64,000 nt of DNA from JBJHBP01 sp050485645 (GTDB lineage: Bacteria > Pseudomonadota > Gammaproteobacteria > Steroidobacterales > Rariloculaceae), in assembly GCA_050485645.1 (NCBI GenBank), contig JBJHBT010000012.1:1-64000 (forward strand), in the 5' to 3' direction. Positions 35,561 to 42,931 of the stretch are shown in pieces. The position numbers were made by a program, and so were the translations under genes. Under the pieces are notes generated by a model, which searched no databases, was not told the origin of the DNA, and worked only from the letters and a program-made list of their open reading frames with translations. Every line of letters begins with the position of its first letter. Positions within the stretch are counted from its first letter, which is position 1.

Positions 35561-36024
35561 AGCAGCGCGCCGATGCCGGTCTTGCCACGGTGCTGCGGCT
35601 CAAGACCGAGGAAGAACGGGTGGCGGCGGCCTCGCTGCGGGCCGCGCAGGCACGTCACGACGTGGAGGTTGCGCACCTGGAGACGGCACAACGTTACCTG
35701 GATGACTATCGTCTGAGCGCGACGACTCTGAGCGCGACGACGCCGCAGTCGAATTCGCGCCTGCTGCGAGACGGTCACCGCTTTCTGCTGCAACTGGAAC
35801 AGGCGCTGGTGACACAGCGTCAGGCGGTGGAAAACGAGCAGCGCAACGTCGAGTTTGCGCGCGCGCACTGGGTTGCCGCCCGCGTGCAGCGTGAGGCGAT
35901 CGAGAAACTGATTGGTCGCCGCAGCGAACAGACCGAACGCGAGCAGCGCTGGCTGGAACAACGCCAGTCAGACGAACATGCCATGCAGGCGGCAGCGCGC
36001 GCGCGGGTTGTCAATCAGGGCTGA
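35557..36024 (+). CDS. fliJ: Flagellar export protein FliJ
   Basis: A 155-residue protein that is almost entirely coiled coil (AASLRAAQARHDVEVAHLET, then QLEQALVTQRQAVENEQRNV). FliJ resembles the F1 gamma stalk, promotes FliI hexamer activity and contacts FlhA. It contains a 15-bp in-frame duplication (35713-35742) encoding Leu-Ser-Ala-Thr-Thr twice. It overlaps fliI by 4 bp. Confidence 0.9.
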   Translation: MKQRADAGLATVLRLKTEEERVAAASLRAAQARHDVEVAHLETAQRYLDDYRLSATTLSATTPQSNSRLLRDGHRFLLQLEQALVTQRQAVENEQRNVEFARAHWVAARVQREAIEKLIGRRSEQTEREQRWLEQRQSDEHAMQAAARARVVNQG

Positions 36025-36034
36025 GTGCGCCGGC

Positions 36035-36049
36035 TGGCACTGCGCTTGC
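36035..36049 (+). promoter_or_regulatory. Sigma-54 promoter of fliK
   Basis: TGGCAC (36035-36040), five bases, TTGC (36046-36049), a complete consensus match 10 bp after fliJ. Predicted start near 36061. A 7-bp GC hairpin (36099-36115, loop ATG) lies in the leader of fliK. Confidence 0.85.
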
Positions 36050-36157
36050 ATAAGTTTCCGGATGAGACCCCTCGGTGGGTACCTGTGAGTACGCTCGAGC
36101 GCCGCATGGCGGCGCGCGGGCAGACGCGGATGTGACCAACACAACGGATCGGATGAC

Positions 36158-37195
36158 ATGCAGGCATTGAATACTGGCGTCGCGGACATGCTCGGCTCGG
36201 GCACTGCTGGCGCGGCGAAAGGTACCGCAGGCGGCGGGCAGGCGGTTGCCCGCCGCGGCGGTGACGACGACACACAGCCATCCGGCCGCGCCGCGCCGGC
36301 ATCGGGCTGGGAAAGGGTGTGGCACGGTGCGGTCGATGGCCGGCCTTCGGGCGAGGCCGGTATGGAAGCCGGTGCCGGGTCGGCAGCGGCGACACTGACG
36401 CCCGAGGGCGCGCCGCCGCCGGCTGCGACGGATCCGGCACTGGCGGGCACGCAGCCGGACGCGCTGTGGCTGCATGCCTCACCAGTCGGCTGGGCCGCCG
36501 ATATCGAAGCCGCCCTGGCCGACCCTGGCGGCGAGGAATTGCCGCTCACCGGCCGGCTGCTGCCGCCCGGCAGCCTGTATGCGCCATCCTGGCTGCTGGC
36601 CGGCCGGATGTCCGGGCACCTGGCGAATGATCCGCCGGCGTTGATGGCCGGTACGGGTCCGGCACCCGGGTCCGTATCGACCCCGACCGCTGCTGGTGTC
36701 GAAGGCGACATCCGGATCGCATTGTCCGTTCCGGGCAGCGAGCGGGGCATGCCTGCAACCCTCGAGATGCCGTCCGCCGCGCAGCCGGTTGCCGCCGGTC
36801 AGCCCGCCCGATCCATGTCGGACGCGATCGGCATGCGGTTGCAATGGATGGCACAGCACGGTCATCAGCAGGCCACTCTGCAGTTGCATCCCGAACGGCT
36901 GGGCACACTCGACATCCGACTGCGGGTCGAGGGCGACACGGCGCACCTGCAGCTCAACGCCCATGCGCAGGCGCGGGAGTCGCTGGAGCAGGCGGCGCCA
37001 CGTCTGCGCGAGATGCTCGCTGAACTCGGGCTGGCCGGTGCGCAGATTGATATTCAGACGCGTGCCGACCACCGCAACCAGCCCGGCGAAGAGCCGCAGC
37101 CGATGGCGCCCGGGTCGGCGTCGGACGACGTGCCCGAGGATGTAGCGCACGCCGTGGCCGTGGTGCCGGATCGGCTGCTCGACGTCTACGCCTGA
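36158..37195 (+). CDS. fliK: Hook-length control protein FliK
   Basis: A 345-residue protein. The first ~215 residues are Ala/Gly/Pro-rich and disordered, acting as the molecular ruler. The C-terminal domain has the FliK motif QATLQLHPERLGTLDIRLRV, then AHLQLNAHAQARESLEQAAP, then RLREMLAELGL. FliK measures hook length and switches FlhB specificity. It has its own sigma-54 promoter. It is slightly short for the family. Confidence 0.9.
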   Translation: MQALNTGVADMLGSGTAGAAKGTAGGGQAVARRGGDDDTQPSGRAAPASGWERVWHGAVDGRPSGEAGMEAGAGSAAATLTPEGAPPPAATDPALAGTQPDALWLHASPVGWAADIEAALADPGGEELPLTGRLLPPGSLYAPSWLLAGRMSGHLANDPPALMAGTGPAPGSVSTPTAAGVEGDIRIALSVPGSERGMPATLEMPSAAQPVAAGQPARSMSDAIGMRLQWMAQHGHQQATLQLHPERLGTLDIRLRVEGDTAHLQLNAHAQARESLEQAAPRLREMLAELGLAGAQIDIQTRADHRNQPGEEPQPMAPGSASDDVPEDVAHAVAVVPDRLLDVYA

Positions 37196-37248
37196 CTTCG
37201 AGCGGGTTGCACGGCCCGCACGTCCACCGTCGCCGTTCCGTCGCCGGC

Positions 37249-37266
37249 GCGTCAAGCCCTTGACGC
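37249..37266 (+). terminator. Hairpin after fliK
   Basis: A perfect 7-bp stem (GCGTCAA, 37249-37255, with 37260-37266) and a four-base loop, 54 bp after the fliK stop. No T-run follows. It may end the fliK transcript before the separate fliL promoter. Confidence 0.5.
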
Positions 37267-37334
37267 GGCACCTCGAAATTCCCGCCGGCATGCGCCGGAT
37301 GCGCTTCCCGCCGGCGCTTCGCCGAAAGTAAAAA

Positions 37335-37355
37335 ATATCGATAAAACATCGATAT
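37335..37355. promoter_or_regulatory. AT-rich palindrome upstream of the fliL sigma-54 promoter
   Basis: ATATCGAT (37335-37342) and ATCGATAT (37348-37355) form a perfect 8-bp inverted repeat with a 5-base spacer, in an AT-rich island that contrasts with the GC-rich surroundings. It ends 31 bp before the -24 element. This is the placement and shape expected for an activator or repressor operator, possibly for the FleQ-like protein. Confidence 0.55.
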
Positions 37356-37385
37356 ACGATGCCCCGCGACGATGATCCGCGCGGC

Positions 37386-37400
37386 TGGCACGGCTCTTGC
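37386..37400 (+). promoter_or_regulatory. Sigma-54 promoter of the fliL operon
   Basis: TGGCAC (37386-37391), five bases, TTGC (37397-37400), then T: a full consensus match. The predicted start near 37412 sets the true fliL start at 37458, not at an upstream in-frame ATG (37413). Confidence 0.88.
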
Positions 37401-37457
37401 TCTGGAGACGCCATGACCGCCGCATCGGCGGTCGAGCAGGTTTTTCGGGGACACGTG

Positions 37458-37958
37458 ATGAGCGATGAACAATCCATGGCAGCTGCGCCGTCGACAGGCG
37501 GCTCGAAGTCCAGCCGCATGACTGTGGTGATCGCGGTGCTGGCGATTGCCGTCGCGGGCGGCGGCGGGGCCGTGTGGTATCTCGGCCTGGCCGGCAATGC
37601 CGCCGACAGCGCCGCGCCGGTGGTAGCCACACCGGCGCGGCCACCGATCTATTACACGCTGGACGACAACTTCATCGTGAATTTCAGCGCCGGCAGCGGC
37701 GCCCGCTATCTGCAACTGGGCATCGATCTGATGGCGCGCGACCCGCGCACCATCGACGCGCTGCGTGCCCATGCGCCGGTCCTGCGCAACCGCCTGATCC
37801 TGTTGCTCAGCGATCAGTCCGCGGCGGAGCTGGAAACCCGCGACGGCAAGGAGGCGCTGCAGGTTGCGGCGCTGGCCGAAGTCCATGCGGTGATGAGCGA
37901 GCTGCACAGCGGACCGCCTGTCGAGTCGCTGTACTTCACCACTTTCGTGATGCAGTGA
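37458..37958 (+). CDS. fliL: Flagellar basal-body-associated protein FliL
   Basis: A 166-residue protein with one N-terminal membrane span (about 22-42, Gly/Ala/Val-rich) and a periplasmic domain with YYTLDDNFIVNFSAGSGARY, then LQLGIDLMARDP, typical of FliL. It rings the stator units and supports torque. The ATG at 37458 follows GGGGA and lies ~46 bases after the predicted transcription start. It heads fliLMNOPQR-flhB. Confidence 0.92.
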   Translation: MSDEQSMAAAPSTGGSKSSRMTVVIAVLAIAVAGGGGAVWYLGLAGNAADSAAPVVATPARPPIYYTLDDNFIVNFSAGSGARYLQLGIDLMARDPRTIDALRAHAPVLRNRLILLLSDQSAAELETRDGKEALQVAALAEVHAVMSELHSGPPVESLYFTTFVMQ

Positions 37959-37968
37959 GGGCGACACG

Positions 37969-39042
37969 ATGACCCGTCAGGATGTCCTGTCACAGGATGA
38001 GCTGGACACGCTGCTGGAAGGCGTGGAGAACGGCAACGTCGACACGCGGTCGTCGCTGCGACTGCGCGATGGGATCGCCCGCGCGGTCGATCTCACGGCC
38101 AACGACCGCATCGTTCGCGGACGCATGCCGACACTGGAAATGATCGGAAACCGCTTCTGCCGCAATCTGCGGGTCAGCCTGTTCAATCTGCTGCACCGTT
38201 ACGTGAACGTGTCATTCGGGGCCGTACGGGTACTGAAGCTGTCCGAATACATGGCCACCCTGACGGCGCCGACCAGTCTGAACATGGTGCGCATGGCGCC
38301 GCTGCATGGCAACGGCCTGTTTCTGTTTGATTGCGGCCTCGTGTACTCACTGGTGGAGACCTACTTCGGTGGTGAGGGACGCCCCTACAGCAGCAATGAC
38401 AGCCGCGAGTTCACGGCGACGGAAACGCGCGTCGTGCAGCTGGCGCTGGATCGCTGCCTGGAAGCCATGAACGACGCCTGGTCGCCGGTGTCGGCCATCG
38501 AATTCGAGTATGTGAGTTCGGAAGTCAACCCGCAGTTCGCGACCATTGTCAGCCCGACGGAGATGGTGGTCGTGCTCACTTTCACGCTGCAGCTGGACGC
38601 GGTGGGTGGCGAACTGCACGTGGCGCTGCCGTACGCATCGCTGGAGCCGATACGCGATCTGCTCGACGCTGGCGTGCAGAGCGATCGTGACGTACGCGAT
38701 GACCGCTGGCTGAAGTCGATTCTCGCCGAACTCGAATGCGCCGAAGTGGAACTGCATTCCACCCTGCTGCGCACCCAGCTCAGCCTCAGCCGACTGCTGG
38801 CGCTCAAGCCCGGCGACGTGATTCCGATCGAACTGCCGGATCAGGTTTCGCTGTGCGCCGAAGGCGTACCGCTGTACCGGGGTCGTTTTGGTGTGGCGAA
38901 CGGCAGCAATGCGATCGAGCTGACCGAGCGGGTGGTACTGGACGGCGCGACCACGATCAACGCCGACTCCCGAACCGTGAAGCAGAGTGCCAGCCGCCGC
39001 CTGGCCACGACGGCGACGGTCGAGCCCGACAGCGCCCCGTAA
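37969..39042 (+). CDS. fliM: Flagellar motor switch protein FliM
   Basis: A 357-residue protein. The N-terminal CheY-P-binding peptide is intact (LSQDELDTLLEGV, residues 5-17). The CheC-like middle domain includes GNRFCRNLRVSLFNLLHRYV and the C-terminal SpoA domain LLRTQLSLSRLLALKPGDVI, then PIELP. FliM reads CheY-P and sets rotation direction. The CheY-binding motif implies a chemotaxis system even though no che genes are in this window. Confidence 0.97.
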   Translation: MTRQDVLSQDELDTLLEGVENGNVDTRSSLRLRDGIARAVDLTANDRIVRGRMPTLEMIGNRFCRNLRVSLFNLLHRYVNVSFGAVRVLKLSEYMATLTAPTSLNMVRMAPLHGNGLFLFDCGLVYSLVETYFGGEGRPYSSNDSREFTATETRVVQLALDRCLEAMNDAWSPVSAIEFEYVSSEVNPQFATIVSPTEMVVVLTFTLQLDAVGGELHVALPYASLEPIRDLLDAGVQSDRDVRDDRWLKSILAELECAEVELHSTLLRTQLSLSRLLALKPGDVIPIELPDQVSLCAEGVPLYRGRFGVANGSNAIELTERVVLDGATTINADSRTVKQSASRRLATTATVEPDSAP

Positions 39043-39083
39043 CGAAACGTCCCAGGACAACGTCAACTGCAAGGAACCCCGAC

Positions 39084-39446
39084 ATGAGCGAAACCAAACA
39101 GGCCGCCGCCGCGACAGGCGGCGCCAGCGAGGCGGTGAAGATGCCGGAACTGAAGTCCGGTACGGCGACCGCCGGCGATGCGTCCGATCGCAATCTCGAC
39201 ATGCTGCTGGACATACCGGTGACGATCTCGATGGAAATCGGCCGCACGCGAGTGCCGATCCGCAATCTTCTTCAGCTCACCCAGGGTTCGGTGGTGGAAC
39301 TGGATCGTCTCGCCGGTGAACCGCTGGATGTGACCGTGAACGGCACGCTGATCGCACACGGCGAAGTCGTGGTGGTGAACGAGCGCTATGGCATTCGTTT
39401 CACCGACGTGGTCAGCGCCGCTGAGCGCGTACAGAACCTGCGCTGA
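39084..39446 (+). CDS. fliN: Flagellar motor switch protein FliN
   Basis: A 120-residue protein with a variable Ala/Glu-rich N terminus and the C-terminal SpoA domain (NLDMLLDIPVTISMEIGRTR, then VPIRNLLQLTQGSVVELDRL). It forms the base of the C ring and a docking site for FliH. The ATG at 39084 starts the match to the family. Confidence 0.96.
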   Translation: MSETKQAAAATGGASEAVKMPELKSGTATAGDASDRNLDMLLDIPVTISMEIGRTRVPIRNLLQLTQGSVVELDRLAGEPLDVTVNGTLIAHGEVVVVNERYGIRFTDVVSAAERVQNLR

Positions 39447-39454
39447 CCGGGAAC

Positions 39455-39895
39455 ATGAAGATGTGTGCCAGAGGCTGGATCCTGTGCGCCGTGATGGCGA
39501 CGGCGGCCGTCGCAGCGCTTGCGCTGCTGCCCGCTGTCGCCGAGGGATCGTCGGGTATATCGCCCGCGGCATCGCTGGCGCGCCTCGTGATCGGCCTGGC
39601 CGTGGTCATCGGCGTGCTGCTGGTGGTTGCAAGACTGCTGCCGCGTCTGAACGGCGCGACCCTGGCAGGCGGAGAATCGTTTCGCGTGGTGGCGGCACTG
39701 CCGGTGGGACAGAGGGAGCGGGTGCTGGTCCTGCAGGTGGGTGACACGCAGGTGCTGATCGGCGTCGCGGCCGGCAACGTGCGGTTGCTGCAGACGCTGG
39801 ATCGCCCTCTGGCGCTGCGTGACAGCCGCACCGGTGGTGGCGCGGAGACGCGCAACGCCCATTGGCTGCGACGCGTTCTGGCCGGGGGACGATGA
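39455..39895 (+). CDS. fliO: Flagellar export gate assembly protein FliO
   Basis: A 146-residue protein with a signal-like N terminus, one strong membrane span (ASLARLVIGLAVVIGVLLVV) and a FliO-type cytosolic domain (VVAALPVGQRERVLVLQVGD). FliO helps assemble the FliP ring. It overlaps fliP by 4 bp (ATGA). Confidence 0.9.
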   Translation: MKMCARGWILCAVMATAAVAALALLPAVAEGSSGISPAASLARLVIGLAVVIGVLLVVARLLPRLNGATLAGGESFRVVAALPVGQRERVLVLQVGDTQVLIGVAAGNVRLLQTLDRPLALRDSRTGGGAETRNAHWLRRVLAGGR

Positions 39896-40659
39896 TGACT
39901 CGCCGGCCACTGTTTCGCCCTCTGATCGCGTTGCTCGCCTGCATGCTGCCGCTGCTGGCGGCGCCGCTCGCCCACGCACAGACGGGCCTGGATCTGGTGA
40001 CCATCACCGATGCGGACGGGGTGGCGCAGTCCTGGTCGGTGAGCCTGCAGGTGCTGCTGTTCATGACCCTGCTGTCGGTGCTGCCGGCACTGCTGATCAC
40101 GATGACCTCGTTTACACGCATCGTCATCGTACTGGCGATCCTGCGCCAGGGACTTGGCACCCAGCAGACACCGTCGAACCAGATTCTGGTCGGCATCGCG
40201 CTGTTTCTGACGGCATTCGTGATGGCGCCGGTTGGCAGTGAGGTGCACGCGCGCGCCGTGCAACCGTATCTGGAGCAGAGCCTGGCCCCTGATCAGGCGC
40301 TGGTGGAGGCCATCGGCCCGCTGCGCGGTTTCATGCTGGAGCAGACCCGTGAGACGGATCTGGCGCTGTTCGCCGGACTGTCCGGTCACGACGGCTACGA
40401 CACCGTGGACGACGTGCCGCTGTCGGTGCTGCTGCCGGCTTTCGTGACCAGTGAACTCAAGACGGCCTTCCAGATCGGCTTCCTGCTGCTGGTGCCGTTT
40501 CTCATTATCGATCTGATCGTCGCCAGCGTACTGATGTCGGTGGGCATGGTCATGCTGTCGCCGCTGATCATCTCGCTGCCGTTCAAGATCATGCTGTTCG
40601 TGCTCGTTGACGGTTGGTCGCTGGTGATGACCACGTTGGTTGGCAGCTTTTTCCGATGA
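39892..40659 (+). CDS. fliP: Flagellar export gate protein FliP
   Basis: A 255-residue protein with a cleavable signal peptide (ending AHAQTG) and four membrane spans. Signatures are LLITMTSFTRIVIVLAILRQ, QTPSNQILVGIALFLTAFVM and FKTAFQIGFLLLVPFLIIDL-like sequence at the third span. FliP forms the export pore with FliQ and FliR. Confidence 0.96.
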   Translation: MMTRRPLFRPLIALLACMLPLLAAPLAHAQTGLDLVTITDADGVAQSWSVSLQVLLFMTLLSVLPALLITMTSFTRIVIVLAILRQGLGTQQTPSNQILVGIALFLTAFVMAPVGSEVHARAVQPYLEQSLAPDQALVEAIGPLRGFMLEQTRETDLALFAGLSGHDGYDTVDDVPLSVLLPAFVTSELKTAFQIGFLLLVPFLIIDLIVASVLMSVGMVMLSPLIISLPFKIMLFVLVDGWSLVMTTLVGSFFR

Positions 40660-40714
40660 TGGTTGCGCACCCCATGGCTACGACACGTGATGACAGTCGA
40701 CAGGGAGCCTCTTC

Positions 40715-40984
40715 ATGACGGCGGATGACGTCCTGCAGGTGGGCTATGGCGCACTGTCGGTGGCGATGATGGTCGCGGCGCCGGTGCTGCTGACCGCGCT
40801 GGCGATCGGTCTGTTCGTGGGCATCATTCAGGCGGCCACGCAGATTCAGGAAATGACGCTGTCGTTCATTCCGAAGCTGATCGGTATCGCCGTCGTGCTG
40901 CTGCTGGCCGGCCAGTGGATGCTGACGCTGATGGTCGACTGGTTCCAGGAACTGGTCACCGGCATTCCGGCCCTGCTCGGATGA
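40715..40984 (+). CDS. fliQ: Flagellar export gate protein FliQ
   Basis: An 89-residue protein with two membrane spans and the family motif GLFVGIIQAATQIQEMTLSF, then IPKLIGI. It lies 55 bp after fliP and 19 bp before fliR. Confidence 0.96.
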   Translation: MTADDVLQVGYGALSVAMMVAAPVLLTALAIGLFVGIIQAATQIQEMTLSFIPKLIGIAVVLLLAGQWMLTLMVDWFQELVTGIPALLG

Positions 40985-41003
40985 TGGATCGGTCGGCACG
41001 GTA

Positions 41004-41792
41004 ATGGCATTGATGAATTTCACCGAAGGCGAACTGATGAGCTGGCTGAGCAGCCTGCTGTATCCGTTCGTTCGTATCGGGGCGCTGCTGCTGGCGGCGC
41101 CGATGTTCGGCGCCCGAACCGTGCCGGTTCGCGTGCGTCTGGTGCTGGCGATGCTGCTTGCCATCATCGTGTTTCCCCATGTCAGTGCGCCGGCCGACGT
41201 GCAGCCGCTGTCGCTGTCCGGCGGGCTGCTGTTGCTGCGCGAAGTACTGATCGGCGTGTCCATCGGCCTGCTCATGCAGATGATGTTCGCTGCCGTTGCG
41301 ATTGCCGGCGAGGTCATCGCGCTGTCGATGGGTCTGGCCTTCGCCAGCATGGTCGACCCGGAACGCGGCGGCAGTGTGCCCCTCGTCGGTCAGCATTTCG
41401 TGGTTTACGCGACGCTGCTGTTCCTGGCCTTCGACGGTCATCTGGCACTGCTGATGCTGTTGATTGAAAGCTTCGAATGGCTGCCGCCCGCCTCGTCGGG
41501 GCTTGGTGCCCTCGGGTTCCGCGAGCTGGCGGGCTGGGGCAGTCGGATGTTCGAGGCGGCCATTCTGGTTGCGCTGCCGGCGTCAGCCGCATTGCTGGTG
41601 GCCAGCGTGTCGATGGGACTGATCGCGCGCAGCGCACCGCAGCTCAACATTTTCGCCGTCGGGTTTCCAATGACGCTGATGCTGGGTATCGCCGCGCTGC
41701 TGTTCAGCATGCCGCTGCTCGTCGGGCAGGTGGAGCTGGTGCTGAGCGCCGTGCTCGATCATGCGCGCACGGTGTTCGGAGGCTGGCAGTGA
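41004..41792 (+). CDS. fliR: Flagellar export gate protein FliR
   Basis: A 262-residue polytopic protein. FliR motifs are LYPFVRIGALLLAAPMFGAR, then EVLIGVSIGLLMQMMFAAVA and GLAFASMVDP. The end overlaps the flhB GTG. An ATG nine bases downstream is an alternative start. Confidence 0.95.
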   Translation: MALMNFTEGELMSWLSSLLYPFVRIGALLLAAPMFGARTVPVRVRLVLAMLLAIIVFPHVSAPADVQPLSLSGGLLLLREVLIGVSIGLLMQMMFAAVAIAGEVIALSMGLAFASMVDPERGGSVPLVGQHFVVYATLLFLAFDGHLALLMLLIESFEWLPPASSGLGALGFRELAGWGSRMFEAAILVALPASAALLVASVSMGLIARSAPQLNIFAVGFPMTLMLGIAALLFSMPLLVGQVELVLSAVLDHARTVFGGWQ

Positions 41793-42931
41793 GCGAACAG
41801 CAGGCCCAGGAACGCACCGAGCAACCCACGCCCAAGCGCTTGCAGAAGGCTCGGGAGAAGGGCCAGGTGCCGCGCTCCCGTGAGCTGAACACGATGGCGG
41901 TGGCACTGGCCGGTGCCGCTGCGCTGGTGATGTTCGGCGGCTGGATGGTCGAAGGTATGCGGCAGGTGATGGTGACTGCGCTGTCCGCACCCGCCACGGC
42001 GGGACAGGAACACAGCATCGTGGTCGAGGCGCTGGCTGGCGCGATGATCGACGCGCTGTTCGTGATCACGCCGATTCTGGTGGTTGCGTTTGTCGCGGCC
42101 CTCGCCGGACCGGTGATGATCGGCGGCATGAATTTCAGTTTCGCCGCGGCCCGTCCGAAATTCGATCGCCTGAATCCCGTCAGCGGCCTGAAACGGATTT
42201 TCTCGGCGCAGGGTGCGATGGAACTGGTCAAGACGGTGTTGAAGTTCACCGTGCTCACCAGCGTCGCCATCGTACTGCTGTGGATGGTCAGCGATGAACT
42301 GCTGGCGCTGGGACGCGGCTCGGTCGAGGCGGGCATGGTCAATGGTGCAAGGATCGTGCAGCGCGCTGCGCTGCTGCTGGCCGGCGGGCTGGTGCTGATC
42401 GCCGCCATCGACGCGCCGTTTCAGCTGTGGAATCACCTGCGCCAGCTGCGCATGACGCGCCAGGAAATCAAGGACGAACTGAAGGAAAGCGACGGCAATC
42501 CGGAGATGCGCGGGCGACTGCGTCGCGCGCAGCGTGCCGCCGCCAATGCGCGCATGATGCACGAAGTGCCGGATGCCGATATCGTGATCACCAATCCGGT
42601 GCATTTCGCCGTGGCGCTGCGCTACACCGATCGCCCGGACCGCGCGCCGCGCGTGGTGGCCAAGGGACGCGATCTGGTTGCCGCGCGCATCCGCGATCTT
42701 GCCGCCGAGCATTCCGTGGTGACCTGTCAGTCGCCGGCGCTGGCGCGCGCCATCTATTTCCATACCGAGCTTGGTCACGAGATTCCCGCGGGGCTGTATC
42801 TGGCCGTTGCCCGCGTGCTTGCGTGGGTCATGCAGGTGAATGCGGCCATGAAGGGCGGCACGCCGACGCCGGCGTTCCCGCAGGGACTGGTGGTGCCGGA
42901 TGAGTTCTTTGTCGGCGAGGTGGCGCGATGA
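41789..42931 (+). CDS. flhB: Flagellar export switch protein FlhB, NPVH variant
   Basis: A 380-residue protein with four membrane spans (about 35-210) and a cytosolic domain. The N terminus (ERTEQPTPKRLQKAREKGQV) is standard. The autocleavage site, normally Asn-Pro-Thr-His, reads Asn269-Pro-Val-His. The Asn-Pro peptide bond and His are intact, so self-cleavage may still occur. FlhB switches export from hook to filament subunits with FliK. The GTG start overlaps fliR and the stop overlaps the flhA ATG. Confidence 0.95.
   Translation: MSEQQAQERTEQPTPKRLQKAREKGQVPRSRELNTMAVALAGAAALVMFGGWMVEGMRQVMVTALSAPATAGQEHSIVVEALAGAMIDALFVITPILVVAFVAALAGPVMIGGMNFSFAAARPKFDRLNPVSGLKRIFSAQGAMELVKTVLKFTVLTSVAIVLLWMVSDELLALGRGSVEAGMVNGARIVQRAALLLAGGLVLIAAIDAPFQLWNHLRQLRMTRQEIKDELKESDGNPEMRGRLRRAQRAAANARMMHEVPDADIVITNPVHFAVALRYTDRPDRAPRVVAKGRDLVAARIRDLAAEHSVVTCQSPALARAIYFHTELGHEIPAGLYLAVARVLAWVMQVNAAMKGGTPTPAFPQGLVVPDEFFVGEVAR

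Noticed and set aside
37413..37457. Upstream in-frame ATG for fliL
   Set aside because: The sigma-54 promoter predicts RNA starting at about 37412, leaving no leader or ribosome site for this ATG. The ATG at 37458 has both.
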